A stretch of 64,000 nucleotides of DNA, taken from contig NZ_OAOF01000001.1 of the NCBI RefSeq assembly GCF_900205965.1, forward strand, positions 519,388 through 583,387. The letters run 5' to 3'. This stretch comes from Lacrimispora amygdalina. GTDB taxonomy: Bacteria; Bacillota; Clostridia; Lachnospirales; Lachnospiraceae. This document shows, one piece after another, positions 36,888 through 46,751 of the stretch. The notes under the pieces were generated by a model. The model saw only the letters and a program-made list of their open reading frames with translations, was not told where the DNA came from and searched no databases. The translations under genes were made by a program, and so were the position numbers. Numbering within the stretch: position 1 is the stretch's first letter; every line of letters begins with the position of its first letter.

Positions 36888-37910
36888 TTATAAACGTTTT
36901 CCGTACATGTTGTCGAAATAATTCTGATATTCTCCGTTTATAATATGTTTCCACCAGTCCTCATGATCCAGATACCACTGGATCGTCTGGCGGATTCCGG
37001 TGTCAAAGTTATATTTGGGCTTCCAGCCAAGTTCTGTCTCCAGTTTCTTCGGATCAATGGCATAACGCCTGTCATGTCCCGGACGGTCTGTTACGTACTT
37101 GATTAAGCTTTCCGGTTTGTTCAGTTCCTTTAAAATGGTCTTAACGACTTCTAAATTGGTCCGCTCATTATGTCCGCCTACATTATAAACTTCTCCCTCT
37201 CTTCCCTTGTGAATAATCAGATCAATGGCTTCACAGTGGTCAGATACATGGAGCCAGTCTCTTACATTCTCTCCGGTTCCGTATACAGGAAGTTCCTCAT
37301 CCGCCAAAGCACGGCTGATGATAAGCGGAATCAGCTTCTCTGGAAAATGATATGGTCCGTAGTTGTTGGAGCATCTGGATATAGTAACAGGAAGCCCAAA
37401 GGTTCTCTGGTATGCCAGAACGAACAGATCGGCACTTGCTTTTGATGAAGAATAAGGGCTTGATGTATGAAGCGGAGTCTCTTCTGTAAAGAATAAATCC
37501 GGGCGGTCAAGAGGTAAATCACCGTATACCTCATCTGTGGAAACCTGATGATACCGCTTGATTCCATAGGTGCGGCATGCATCTAACAGCGTGGTGGTAC
37601 CCATAACATTGGTTCTTACAAAGCTTTCCGGATCTGTAATGGAACGGTCCACGTGGCTTTCTGCCGCAAAGTTCACCACTACATCCGGTTTCTCTTTTTC
37701 GAACAACTCGAAAATAAAGGCTCTGTCTGCAATATCTCCCTTGATAAAGCGGTAATTGGATTTGTCTTCCACAGGCTTTAAAGTCTCTAAATTACCTGCA
37801 TAGGTTAAAAGGTCCAGATTAATAATCTCATAGTCCGGGTATTTATTTACCATATGATGTACGAAGTTTCCGCCGATGAATCCGGCTCCTCCGGTAACGA
37901 TGATTTTCAT
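36888..37910 (-). CDS. rfbB: dTDP-glucose 4,6-dehydratase
   Basis: A 340-residue extended SDR enzyme. The Rossmann motif is VTGGAGFIGGNFVHHM; the catalytic region STDEVYGDLP is followed by YSSSKASADLF with Tyr and Lys. It dehydrates dTDP-glucose to the 4-keto-6-deoxy sugar. AAGGAG precedes the ATG. Confidence 0.97.
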   Translation of the reverse strand: MKIIVTGGAGFIGGNFVHHMVNKYPDYEIINLDLLTYAGNLETLKPVEDKSNYRFIKGDIADRAFIFELFEKEKPDVVVNFAAESHVDRSITDPESFVRTNVMGTTTLLDACRTYGIKRYHQVSTDEVYGDLPLDRPDLFFTEETPLHTSSPYSSSKASADLFVLAYQRTFGLPVTISRCSNNYGPYHFPEKLIPLIISRALADEELPVYGTGENVRDWLHVSDHCEAIDLIIHKGREGEVYNVGGHNERTNLEVVKTILKELNKPESLIKYVTDRPGHDRRYAIDPKKLETELGWKPKYNFDTGIRQTIQWYLDHEDWWKHIINGEYQNYFDNMYGKRL

Positions 37911-37922
37911 TGATTTACTCCT

Positions 37923-38804
37923 TTACTTATCGATATATTTTCCTGCAAGTACATCCATCAGATACTGGCCGTACTGGTTCTTCTTTAACGGTTCAATACT
38001 CTTTTCCAGCTGATCCTTTGTGATCCAGTGGTTTAAATAGGCGATTTCTTCCAGACAGGCAAGCTTTCTGTGCTGATGGGTTTCCATCGTCCGTACGAAA
38101 TTAGTGGCATCAACCAGAGACTCATGTGTTCCTGTATCAAGCCAGGTAAAGCCCTGACCCAGAAGCTCCACATCCAGCTTTCCTTCTTCTAAATAGATGC
38201 GGTTTAAATCCGTAATCTCCAGTTCCCCGCGGGCGGAAGGCTGTAAGTTCTTTGCATATTCCACAACCTTATTATCGTAGAAGTAAAGACCGGTCACACA
38301 GTAATTGCTCTTGGGCGAAGACGGCTTCTCTTCAATGGAAACAGCCTTTCCTTCCGAATCAAACTCCACAATTCCAAAGCGTTCCGGATCATCCACATAG
38401 TAACCGAAAACAGTCGCTCCATCCTTCTTATTTGCAGCATGAAGAAGACGCTTTGTAAGACCATGGCCTGCAAAAATATTATCCCCTAGAATCATGGCAA
38501 CGCTGTCGTCTCCGATAAATTCTTCTCCAATGACAAATGCCTGGGCAAGACCATCGGGAGAAGGCTGCACTGCGTAGGATAACCGGATACCAAACTGCGC
38601 ACCACTGCCCAAAAGTGCCTCAAACCGAGGCGTATCGTCGGGAGTGGATATAATCAGAATATCCCGGATCCCTGCATTCATCAAAACAGACAGCGGATAG
38701 TAAATCATAGGTTTATCATAGATGGGCAGTAACTGTTTGGACGTTACCATGGTCAGCGGATACAGCCTTGTGCCGGACCCCCCGGCAAGTATAATTCCCT
38801 TCAT
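37923..38804 (-). CDS. rfbA: Glucose-1-phosphate thymidylyltransferase
   Basis: A 293-residue nucleotidyltransferase. [18 protein letters not shown] is the nucleotide-binding loop; [11 protein letters not shown] and [20 protein letters not shown] follow. It makes dTDP-glucose, the first step of the rhamnose pathway. rfbC is not in the cluster. Confidence 0.97.
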   Translation of the reverse strand: MKGIILAGGSGTRLYPLTMVTSKQLLPIYDKPMIYYPLSVLMNAGIRDILIISTPDDTPRFEALLGSGAQFGIRLSYAVQPSPDGLAQAFVIGEEFIGDDSVAMILGDNIFAGHGLTKRLLHAANKKDGATVFGYYVDDPERFGIVEFDSEGKAVSIEEKPSSPKSNYCVTGLYFYDNKVVEYAKNLQPSARGELEITDLNRIYLEEGKLDVELLGQGFTWLDTGTHESLVDATNFVRTMETHQHRKLACLEEIAYLNHWITKDQLEKSIEPLKKNQYGQYLMDVLAGKYIDK

Positions 38805-38889
38805 TGTTTGTTTCCTCCATATTCATTCATACTGCTATCATAAAGGGTGACGTAAGGTCACGGTCAAGACTTTTTCTATTACGTTTTTC

Positions 38890-40080
38890 TTATTTTGTAC
38901 AAATAAATACACCTGCACGCTTGGTAATATGAATATATCCCTTCTTTTCCATCTTCTTCTCTAAGTATTCACGAAACTCCTCATACCGGTCACTTAAAAA
39001 CTCCTGCTGGTTTCCATGACAGGATAAAATATATTCCATCAGAGCACCTGCATCACTGACTTCCAGATGATCCTTGTATATTTCTTTTCTAACAGACTTA
39101 AAATGATGTTCTAAAATCTCTTCTCCATTCTCAAGGCCAAACACATCATAAAGGTTTACTTCAGAGAGAGAAATTCTGGAATCAAATTCCAGCACAAGCT
39201 GCCGGATCTCCTTCATATGCTCCCTGCCGTAGGTACTGCAGTAAAAAACTCCATCCTTTTTTAAGACCCTGTAAACCTGAGTCAGGACAGCATCCAGATT
39301 GGTTAAATAAAACAGAACATGATTGGCAGCCGCAGCATCATAGCACTCCTGAGGCTTATTTATCTGACGGCAGTCCAGAACTTCAAAGGCAATCTGCCCC
39401 GGGACCTGTTTTAAATTTTCCTGGGCATCCCGAACCATTCCCTTAGAAACATCTGTCAGGCAGAGGGCAGTATCTGACGGTATCCGTTCCTTATTTACAC
39501 GCCAAAGCTCACCGTTTCCGCATCCCAGCTCCAGAATACGTTTTCCATTCATAGGTTCCATCTGCTTGAAAAGCCACTGAAACCAGCCTTCCGGATTGGT
39601 TGCGTATTTTTTATGAAGCCCAATCCGTATACCTACATTGGCTGCATCCTTGTACTGCTCAACCAGAGTCTTTTCCATATTTGTAATATGGATCAGGTGA
39701 AGGATTTTATTCCAGTCTACGGACTGATGATCCGACACCAGCTTTGAGGTCTCTGTTAATGTCTGCTCCACCAGCTTTAAATGCTCGATTCGCTTCCGGA
39801 TCAAATTCAGCTGAAGCTTAATTGACTCACCTACATAATCATGGTCCTTATCATTAATCGTAATAGAACGGATCTCATCGAGAGAGAAACCGAGATATTT
39901 TAGAGAGAGTATCTTCTGCAGCTTTGCAAAATCGGAATCAGTATAAAGCCGGTATCCGCCAGCGCTCATACCCGCAGGCTTTAACAGCCCCTGTTTATCA
40001 TAATACCTGATTGTCCGAATGGAAACACTGGCTTTTTTTGCAAATTCTCCTGAAGTATAGTACCCCTCTATATGGCTCAT
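38890..40080 (-). CDS. MerR-family regulator fused to a SAM methyltransferase
   Basis: A 396-residue fusion. Residues 1-75 are a MerR-type winged HTH (YYTSGEFAKKASVSIRTIRYYDKQGLLKP...GGYRLYTDSDFAKLQKI). A coiled dimerisation helix follows (about 85-125). Then comes a class I methyltransferase domain (about 180-330) with motif GKRILELGCGNGELWRVN. The role is unknown: the methyltransferase may be the effector or a ligand-sensing domain. An AGGAAGAGG site precedes the ATG. Confidence 0.9.
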   Translation of the reverse strand: MSHIEGYYTSGEFAKKASVSIRTIRYYDKQGLLKPAGMSAGGYRLYTDSDFAKLQKILSLKYLGFSLDEIRSITINDKDHDYVGESIKLQLNLIRKRIEHLKLVEQTLTETSKLVSDHQSVDWNKILHLIHITNMEKTLVEQYKDAANVGIRIGLHKKYATNPEGWFQWLFKQMEPMNGKRILELGCGNGELWRVNKERIPSDTALCLTDVSKGMVRDAQENLKQVPGQIAFEVLDCRQINKPQECYDAAAANHVLFYLTNLDAVLTQVYRVLKKDGVFYCSTYGREHMKEIRQLVLEFDSRISLSEVNLYDVFGLENGEEILEHHFKSVRKEIYKDHLEVSDAGALMEYILSCHGNQQEFLSDRYEEFREYLEKKMEKKGYIHITKRAGVFICTK

Positions 40081-40109
40081 ATCCTCTTCCTTTCTCTTTT
40101 ATCTCTATC

Positions 40110-40601
40110 TTACAATATAATCTGGTAGTTTTCTATATCCAGAATCTGTCCAAATTTTTTTCCCACTTCGCGAATTGTTCCACAGTGAATAAATCCCAGC
40201 TGCTCATGCAGCTTAACACTGGCCTCATTGCCTCCTGTAATTACGGAAATAACCGTATGAATATCATCTCTTTCCCTTGCCATGTCAAGAATGACTTTTG
40301 CCAGTTTACCTGCGATCCCTTTTCTCCTGTAATCCTTATCAATGTATATGGAAAGTTCCACCGTTTCTTTATAAGCTTCTTTCGGCCGGTACGGAGAAAG
40401 GCTTGCATAGCCTACTGCTTTCCCATCTACCTCCGCAACAATCAGGGGATGATTTAATACATTGTGTTCCCGAAACCAGACCATGCGCTCCTCCATGGAT
40501 TTTGGAGTAAAATCAAAGGTAGCAAGCCCATGCTCAACCTCATAATTGTAAATATTCAAAAGCTGCGGCATATCTTTTTCTTCTGCAGTCCTGATGTTCA
40601 T
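40110..40601 (-). CDS. GNAT acetyltransferase, phosphinothricin acetyltransferase-like
   Basis: A 163-residue acetyltransferase of the PAT/YncA-like group: NIRTAEEKDMPQLLNIYNYEV, STATFDF-type segment GLATFDFTPKSMEER, and motif A YIDKDYRRKGIAGKLAKVIL. Members acetylate amino-acid-like amines such as methionine sulfone. GGAGG lies seven bases before the ATG at 40601. Confidence 0.9.
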   Translation of the reverse strand: MNIRTAEEKDMPQLLNIYNYEVEHGLATFDFTPKSMEERMVWFREHNVLNHPLIVAEVDGKAVGYASLSPYRPKEAYKETVELSIYIDKDYRRKGIAGKLAKVILDMARERDDIHTVISVITGGNEASVKLHEQLGFIHCGTIREVGKKFGQILDIENYQIIL

Positions 40602-40654
40602 TCCCATTCCTCCTGAGTCAGTCAATATTCGTTATTTATGTATCATACATCAAA

Positions 40655-41365
40655 CTACTGCCCTCGTCCAATACAAATTGTTAATAAATACACCTTCTCT
40701 ATTCCCGATTTTTTCAGCACACGGGTACATGCTTCTACTGTACTTCCTGTCGTATAAATATCGTCGATTAAAATCACATTCTTAAGTCCCGGAATCAGCT
40801 TACCAGGCAGAAAAGCTTCCTCCAGATTTTTTAAACGTTCTGTAGGATTCAGCGCTTTCTGCGGCATGGTTTTCTTATTTCGTACCAGCAGTTCGGGAAA
40901 AACCGGAATATTAAGATTTGCCTCAATTCTGCGTGCAAGAAGCTCTGCCTGGTTGAATCCTCTCTCCCTTTTTCTTGAAGGATGAACTGGTACCGGAACC
41001 AGACCATCAGCCTCCATACGCCTGATGATCTTCTCATAACGCAGACTTATGGCATCTCCGTAAAAATCCAGATATTCCCGTTTGTTTTTATATTTTATCT
41101 TAGCTATAGAATTTCTGGCATATTCCTCATAGTTAACCAGAGCTCTGCCAAATTCATAACTTCGTTTGTGTTTCATGCAGTCAAAGCAGTATTCTATATC
41201 GTTGCTTAAGACTTCCTTTCCACATTTTTTGCATACAGGATCTTTTACAAAAGAGAGATTTTTGATACAATCCGGGCAGATCAGTCTGCCCTTTGGGACG
41301 ACGATGCTGTCGCAGACCGGACACCTTCTGGGAAACAGAAGGTCAATAAAAAAAGAGGATTGCAT
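40655..41365 (-). CDS. ComF family phosphoribosyltransferase-like protein
   Basis: A 236-residue protein. An N-terminal zinc-finger region has CPVCDS, CPDC, CKKC and CFDC. The C-terminal phosphoribosyltransferase fold has NVILIDDIYTTGSTVEACTRVL. The family is linked to DNA uptake and processing. AAGGAG precedes the ATG. It lies downstream of recD2. Confidence 0.93.
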   Translation of the reverse strand: MQSSFFIDLLFPRRCPVCDSIVVPKGRLICPDCIKNLSFVKDPVCKKCGKEVLSNDIEYCFDCMKHKRSYEFGRALVNYEEYARNSIAKIKYKNKREYLDFYGDAISLRYEKIIRRMEADGLVPVPVHPSRKRERGFNQAELLARRIEANLNIPVFPELLVRNKKTMPQKALNPTERLKNLEEAFLPGKLIPGLKNVILIDDIYTTGSTVEACTRVLKKSGIEKVYLLTICIGRGQ

Positions 41366-41434
41366 AAGATTTGAAACTCCTTTTAAGAATTATCAGACAG
41401 GCAGACGGGTAGAATTTCCATCTGCCCAAAGAAT

Positions 41435-43660
41435 TTAAGGCAGCTTGTTTATTTCACAGATACGTTCCTTTAAGCCGGAGTATCTGCGCTGTTCCATTTC
41501 GTTATTTACCATATCCTGAAATGTACCCGGCATTCCCACCAGGCAGACACAGGTTTTTGCGCGTGTAACCGCTGTATAAATCAAATTTCTCGTCATCAGC
41601 ATTCTTGGACCTGGGAAAACAGGAATTACCACTGCCGGATATTCACTTCCCTGGGATTTATGAATCGTTATGGCATAAGCCAGTTCCAGTTCCTCCAGCT
41701 GTTTATAGCTGTATTCCACCAGACGTCCCTCATCAAATTCCACAGTAACAAGCTCCGCAAATGAATTCATCTCACGAATGATACCGATGTCCCCATTATA
41801 AATACCAGTTCCCTTTTCCACCGGAATCCCGTACTTGTTTCGGACTTCCCATTCCATATTATAGTTATTCTTGATCTGCATCACCTTATCGCCGGTCCGG
41901 TAAATCACTCCTGCCGACTCCCGCTCCTGTTTTGATTCGGACGGGGGATTTAAATACTCCTGAAGAATGCTGTTCAACCGTTCCACTCCCATGACCCCTT
42001 TTCTCATCGGAGTCATAATCTGAATGTCATAGGGGTCCGCCTTCACATATGCGGGAAGCTTATTCTGAACCAGAGTAATCATGGCATTGATGATGGCATT
42101 AGGTTCATCCCTTCTGATAAACAAAAAGTCATTGCTCTTTTTACCGAGAGGGACTGCTTCCCCCCTGTTGATCATATGGGCATTGACTACGATATCGCTC
42201 TGGGTTGCCTGCCGGAAGATTTTCGTCAGCATCACTACATTAAAGCATTGGGAATCAATTAGATCTCTCAGTACATTGCCAGGCCCCACGCTTGGAAGCT
42301 GGTTTACATCACCCACCAGTATCAGCCTTGTTCCAGGGTTAATTGCCTTTAACAGGGACTGCATAAGATGAATATCTACCATGGATGTCTCATCAATAAT
42401 TACAGCATCCGCATCCAGGGGATTCTCCTCATTCCTCTCAAAATGCATGGAAACAGAACGTTCGTCTCCAGGAACGCCTGTCAGTTCTAAAAGGCGGTGT
42501 ATGGTCCGTGCTTCATAGCCTGTTGCTTCTGTCATTCGCTTTGCTGCTCTGCCGGTCGGGGCTGCCAGTAATATCTCCATCTCCTCGCTTTCAAAAAAGC
42601 GGATAATGGTATTAATGGTTGTGGTCTTTCCTGTTCCAGGTCCGCCCGTGATGATTAAAAGTCCGCTGTTTACAGCTTCCACCACTGCCATTACCTGTTT
42701 TTCATCCAGTTCAATCTGCTCCGTTTCCTGAAGCTTTATAAGCCTGGTTCTGATCTCTTCCTCAGGCATGGTTCCCCTGATATTCAGATCATGGAGCATC
42801 TTTCCAACATTTAATTCCATGTAATAATACTGGGCTGCATAAACGGTCCGTTTCCCGTCTGTCTCGCGGATAATCAGGCGCTTGTCCAGCTGCATATCCA
42901 TCAGGTGTTTTTCGATGGATTCCTGCTCCACCTTTAACAGCTCAGAAGCAGCAGAAAGAAGCTCCTCTTCCGGCAGATAGGTATGACCGTTGGTTGTTGC
43001 CTGCAACAGGGTATAAAGAACTCCGCTTTTGATACGAAAATCCGAATCTGTAAAAATCCCTGCTTTTCTGGCAATCTCATCTGCCATTTTAAAACCGACT
43101 CCGGATATGTCATCTGCCATCTGATAGGGATTTTCCTTAATGATGCTGTAAAGCCTGGGACCATATTCCTGATAAATTTTCACAGCCAGATTCATGGAAA
43201 TACCATATTCCTGAAGGAACATCATGGCCTGACGCATCTCTTTTTTCTGTTCTACCTGATTGGAGATGGACATGGCAAGCTTTTCGCTGACGCCCTTCAC
43301 CTCGGACAGGCGTTCCGGCTCTTCTTCCATAATCCGGAAGGTATCCGCTTTAAAACGGCGGACAATCCTTGCTGCCAGTGCAGCACCCACACCTTTAATT
43401 GCTCCGGATCCCAGGTACCGTTCCATGGCTGCGGTATCTTCAGGAGCTTTGATTTCATAGCTTTCCACCGACAGCTGCTCTCCATATACCGGATGCTCCG
43501 TTAGGATCCCTACCGCTTCGATCCGTTCACCTTCGCTGACGTAATGGAAATTGCCCACCAGCGTATATTCTTCGCCATCCTCGGAAAGGCTCAGCACCGT
43601 ATAACCGTTGTCTTCGTTCCTGTATTTAATTTTTTCTACAAATCCGCAGACTGTTGCCAT
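41435..43660 (-). CDS. recD2: RecD2-type ATP-dependent DNA helicase
   Basis: A 741-residue SF1B helicase: an N-terminal OB-fold, helix-hairpin-helix repeats (YLGSGAIKGVGAALAARIV, SEVKGVSEKLA), then helicase motifs ITGGPGTGKTTTINTI (Walker A), VIIDETSMVD (Walker B) and AYAITIHKSQGSEYPAV near the C-terminus. The long N-terminal part identifies RecD2 rather than RecD of RecBCD. It functions in genome maintenance. CGGAGG precedes the ATG. Confidence 0.95.
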   Translation of the reverse strand: MATVCGFVEKIKYRNEDNGYTVLSLSEDGEEYTLVGNFHYVSEGERIEAVGILTEHPVYGEQLSVESYEIKAPEDTAAMERYLGSGAIKGVGAALAARIVRRFKADTFRIMEEEPERLSEVKGVSEKLAMSISNQVEQKKEMRQAMMFLQEYGISMNLAVKIYQEYGPRLYSIIKENPYQMADDISGVGFKMADEIARKAGIFTDSDFRIKSGVLYTLLQATTNGHTYLPEEELLSAASELLKVEQESIEKHLMDMQLDKRLIIRETDGKRTVYAAQYYYMELNVGKMLHDLNIRGTMPEEEIRTRLIKLQETEQIELDEKQVMAVVEAVNSGLLIITGGPGTGKTTTINTIIRFFESEEMEILLAAPTGRAAKRMTEATGYEARTIHRLLELTGVPGDERSVSMHFERNEENPLDADAVIIDETSMVDIHLMQSLLKAINPGTRLILVGDVNQLPSVGPGNVLRDLIDSQCFNVVMLTKIFRQATQSDIVVNAHMINRGEAVPLGKKSNDFLFIRRDEPNAIINAMITLVQNKLPAYVKADPYDIQIMTPMRKGVMGVERLNSILQEYLNPPSESKQERESAGVIYRTGDKVMQIKNNYNMEWEVRNKYGIPVEKGTGIYNGDIGIIREMNSFAELVTVEFDEGRLVEYSYKQLEELELAYAITIHKSQGSEYPAVVIPVFPGPRMLMTRNLIYTAVTRAKTCVCLVGMPGTFQDMVNNEMEQRRYSGLKERICEINKLP

Positions 43661-43781
43661 GTTTCCTCCGTAAGTACAAAGAGACTGCCGTTAAATGAGC
43701 CCTGCCGGGATCTTTTGATACCGCCAGGGCCGTTAAGAGCAGTCTTGTTAATCACCAGGACTCAATACAAACGTTCCCTGA

Positions 43782-44783
43782 TTAAAATTCTGTTTTACTG
43801 TTTCCGCCATGAGTAAACTCAATAAATTTACCGGTTCCAATTGCAACTGCAGTCAGCGGATCCTCTGCAATCATAGTAGTAATGCCTGTCTTCTCTTCGA
43901 TCAGGGCGTCCAGACCGCTTAATAAAGAACCGCCTCCTGTTAAGACAATCCCTCTGTCAAAAATATCGGCAGCAAGTTCAGGCGGAGTTCTCTCCAGAAC
44001 GTTATGAACCGCATCCACAATCTGCATTGCAGGCTCTTTTAACGCATCAAGGGTCTCGTCCGAAGTGACAACAATCGTCTTAGGAAGCCCTGTTACTAAG
44101 TTTCTTCCTCTTACTTCCATAGTTAAAACTTCTGGTCTGCGGTAAGCAGCTCCAATGTTAATCTTGATCTCTTCCGCTGTTCTTTCTCCGATAAGAAGAT
44201 TGTGTTTCTTACGCATATAACGGACAAGCGCCTCGTCAAAATCATCACCAGCAACCTTAATGGAGGTGCTCACAACAGTACCGCCTAATGATATCACTGC
44301 AATATCGGAAGTTCCGCCGCCAATATCCACGATCATATTACCGCATGCCTTGGAAATATCAATACCGGCACCGATGGCAGCTGCCACCGGTTCCTCAATG
44401 ATAGCCACTTCTCTGGCTCCTGCCTGATAGGTTGCATCCTCAACCGCTTTTTTTTCAACTTCAGTCGCTCCGCTTGGTATGCAGACACTGATTCTTGGTT
44501 TTCTTAATGTTTTCTTTCCTACTGCTTTGTTGATAAAATACTTCAGCATCTTTTCCGTTACTGTGTAATCGGAAATTACACCCTGGCGCAAAGGTCTGAC
44601 TGCTACAATATTACCGGGAGTTCTTCCAATCATCAGTCTGGCTTCTTCTCCGATTGCCTTAATTTTATTGGTATCACGGTCTATCGCCACAACTGACGGC
44701 TCTTTTAAAACCACACCCTTGCCTTTGATATAAACCAGTATGCTCGCTGTACCCAAATCAATTCCAATGTCATTCGACATCAT
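43782..44783 (-). CDS. mreB: Rod shape-determining protein MreB/Mbl
   Basis: A 333-residue bacterial actin: IGIDLGTASILVYIKGKGVV (phosphate 1), IVDIGGGTSDIAVISLGG (phosphate 2) and GIVLTGGGSLLSGLD (adenosine). It organises cell wall synthesis. mreC and mreD do not follow, so this is a stand-alone paralog, perhaps Mbl. Either of two adjacent ATG codons can start it. Confidence 0.94.
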   Translation of the reverse strand: MMSNDIGIDLGTASILVYIKGKGVVLKEPSVVAIDRDTNKIKAIGEEARLMIGRTPGNIVAVRPLRQGVISDYTVTEKMLKYFINKAVGKKTLRKPRISVCIPSGATEVEKKAVEDATYQAGAREVAIIEEPVAAAIGAGIDISKACGNMIVDIGGGTSDIAVISLGGTVVSTSIKVAGDDFDEALVRYMRKKHNLLIGERTAEEIKINIGAAYRRPEVLTMEVRGRNLVTGLPKTIVVTSDETLDALKEPAMQIVDAVHNVLERTPPELAADIFDRGIVLTGGGSLLSGLDALIEEKTGITTMIAEDPLTAVAIGTGKFIEFTHGGNSKTEF

Positions 44784-44963
44784 AATAATCTTCCTCCTGT
44801 TCGCTGTATCCTGTTCCCAGGGCTTCCTTTATCTTCAAATTTATGTTAATTAGTAAATGAAGTCATATTTTCCATCTTATTATATACAATAACCCCACGT
44901 TTTGAAAGGGTTTTTTTAATTTTTATTTTGTTTATGTTTTTTTAATGTGTGGTACACATTTTC

Positions 44964-45139
44964 TTCACATTTATATCATATACTGATAATACGTTATCCG
45001 AAAGGATGACGGGCCTTTTGTTTCAAGTAACTTACTTGAAATCACAAAGCTTTTTCATACTCATACCGGACGGTGCAAACCGTCCGGCCCCCCTAAAAGA
45101 TTATAACCCGTTTCCAATTGATGGAGACGGATTTTTTTT
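44964..45139 (+). ncRNA. Candidate intergenic small structured RNA
   Basis: A promoter with TTCACA (44964-44969), a 17-base spacer and TATAAT-like TAATAC (44987-44992) is followed by three hairpins. These are ATCC-GAAA-GGAT, TTTCAAGTA/TACTTGAAA, and CCGGACGGT-GCAA-ACCGTCCGG, a nine-pair stem with a GNRA loop. A strong terminator CCGTTTCC/GGAGACGG with T8 ends it at about 45139. It lies antisense to the flanking gene direction and overlaps no gene. It matches no riboswitch class I can recall. Confidence 0.5.
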
Positions 45140-45147
45140 ATCCAAAA

Positions 45148-45187
45148 ATGGGACCTGATTATCTTCAAGAATATCAAATCCCATTTT
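45148..45187 (-). terminator. Terminator after the ABC-F gene
   Basis: Minus strand AAAATGGGA pairs with TCCCATTTTT across a loop of about 20 bases. Confidence 0.7.
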
Positions 45188-45194
45188 ACTATTA

Positions 45195-46751
45195 TCAGGA
45201 TAACTTAAGTGCCCACTCTCTGCAGTCTATCACCTTCGTGGCAAGTCCATCATAAAATTCCGGCTCATGGCAGATTAATAGAATGCTTCCCTTGTATTCC
45301 TTCAGCGCCCTTTTCAGTTCTTCTTTTGCTTCCACATCAAGATGGTTGGTCGGCTCATCTAAAAGCAGAACATTCGTTTCTCTGTTTAACAGCTTGCATA
45401 AACGGACCTTCGCCTGCTCACCTCCGCTGAGCACCCGCACCTGGCTTTCAATGTGCTTGGTAGTCAGACCGCATTTGGCAAGTGCAGAACGGACCTGATA
45501 CTGGGTATAGGAAGGGAACTCTTTCCAGATCTCTTCAATACAGGTAGTCGTATTACCAGGTGCCATCTCCTGTTCAAAATAACCAATGGAAAGATAATCT
45601 CCCAGCTCCACGCTTCCATTTAAGGAAGGGATCAGTCCCAGAATACTCTTTAAAAGAGTGGTTTTACCAATTCCGTTGGCCCCTGATAAAACCACCTTTT
45701 CCCCTCTTTCCAGGTTCAGATTCAATGGTCTGGACAATGGTTCTTCATATCCGATTACCAGGTCTCTGGTTTCAAAAATAATCTTTCCGGCTGTACGTGC
45801 TTCCATAAAATGAAACTCAGGCTTGGGCTTATCCTTAGACAGTTCAATCACTTCCATCTTATCTAACTTCTTTTGTCTGGACATTGCCATGTTCCTGGTG
45901 GAAACCCGGGCCTTGTTACGCGCCACAAAATCCTCCAGCTCTGCAATCTCCTGCTGCTGTCTCTTATACGCGGATTCCAGCTGCGCCCGTTTTACCGCAT
46001 AAACCTCCTGGAACTTATCATAGTCTCCAACATAACGGTCCAATGCCTGATTTTCCATATGATAGATAATATTTACCACGCTGTTTAAGAACGGGATATC
46101 ATGGGAAATCAGAATAAATGCATTTTCATATTCCACCAGATAACGTTTCAGCCATTCAATGTGCTGAACATCCAGGTAATTGGTAGGCTCGTCCAGAAGA
46201 AGAATATCCGGTTTCTCAAGCAGAAGCTTTCCTAACAGAACCTTGGTTCTCTGGCCTCCGCTTAATTCCGTTACGTCCTTATCAAGTCCCATATCACTTA
46301 ATCCCAATGCTCTTGCTACTTCCTCCACCTTGGAATCAATTATATAAAAATCATGAGCCATTAAAAGATCCTGGATTGTCCCCAGTTCTTCCATCATGGA
46401 ATTCATGGTTTCTTCGTCCGCTTCTCCCATCCGGTCACAGATATCATTCATCTGTTCCTCCATCTGAAACAGAAAGGCAAATGCACTTTTCAATACGTCG
46501 CGGATGGTCATTCCTTTTTCCAAAACCGTATGCTGGTCCAGATAGCCGACTCTTACTCTCTTAGCCCACTCAACTTTTCCTTCATCCGGCTGAAGCTTTG
46601 CCGTTATGATATTCATAAATGTGGATTTTCCCTCTCCATTCGCACCGATCAGACCGATGTGCTCTCCTTTTAATAACCGGAAGGATACGTCCTGAAAAAT
46701 AGCGCGGTCTCCGAATCCATGTGTTAAATGTTCTACGTTTAATATACTCAT
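45195..46751 (-). CDS. ABC-F family ATP-binding protein
   Basis: A 518-residue soluble protein with two ABC cassettes: Walker A GANGEGKS and GANGIGKTT, signatures LSGGQRTK and LSGGEQAK, Walker B LLLDEPTNYLD and LLLDEPTNHLD, with a charged linker between. There are no membrane domains, so it is a ribosome-associated ABC-F factor (YkpA/YbiT-like). The first eight codons and the ribosome binding site lie inside the left attachment repeat of the adjacent element, so integration replaces its upstream region. Confidence 0.93.
   Translation of the reverse strand: MSILNVEHLTHGFGDRAIFQDVSFRLLKGEHIGLIGANGEGKSTFMNIITAKLQPDEGKVEWAKRVRVGYLDQHTVLEKGMTIRDVLKSAFAFLFQMEEQMNDICDRMGEADEETMNSMMEELGTIQDLLMAHDFYIIDSKVEEVARALGLSDMGLDKDVTELSGGQRTKVLLGKLLLEKPDILLLDEPTNYLDVQHIEWLKRYLVEYENAFILISHDIPFLNSVVNIIYHMENQALDRYVGDYDKFQEVYAVKRAQLESAYKRQQQEIAELEDFVARNKARVSTRNMAMSRQKKLDKMEVIELSKDKPKPEFHFMEARTAGKIIFETRDLVIGYEEPLSRPLNLNLERGEKVVLSGANGIGKTTLLKSILGLIPSLNGSVELGDYLSIGYFEQEMAPGNTTTCIEEIWKEFPSYTQYQVRSALAKCGLTTKHIESQVRVLSGGEQAKVRLCKLLNRETNVLLLDEPTNHLDVEAKEELKRALKEYKGSILLICHEPEFYDGLATKVIDCREWALKLS

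Larger units (their letters stand above)
44784..45194. other. Intergenic region between mreB and the ABC-F gene
   Basis: Holds the mreB upstream region, a candidate plus-strand small RNA (44996-45139) and the ABC-F terminator. Another plus-strand hairpin, AACCC...GGGTT followed by T7 (about 44890-44918), has no matching gene upstream on that strand. Confidence 0.6.

Noticed and set aside
44950..45120. c-di-GMP (GEMM) or other known riboswitch
   Set aside because: The GAAA-capped hairpin is suggestive, but the conserved GEMM core is missing and the RNA ends in a terminator without a downstream gene on that strand.
44949..45158. A 69-codon plus-strand frame between mreB and the ABC-F gene
   Set aside because: No ribosome binding site; it covers the hairpins and terminator of the candidate small RNA, so a noncoding role is more likely.
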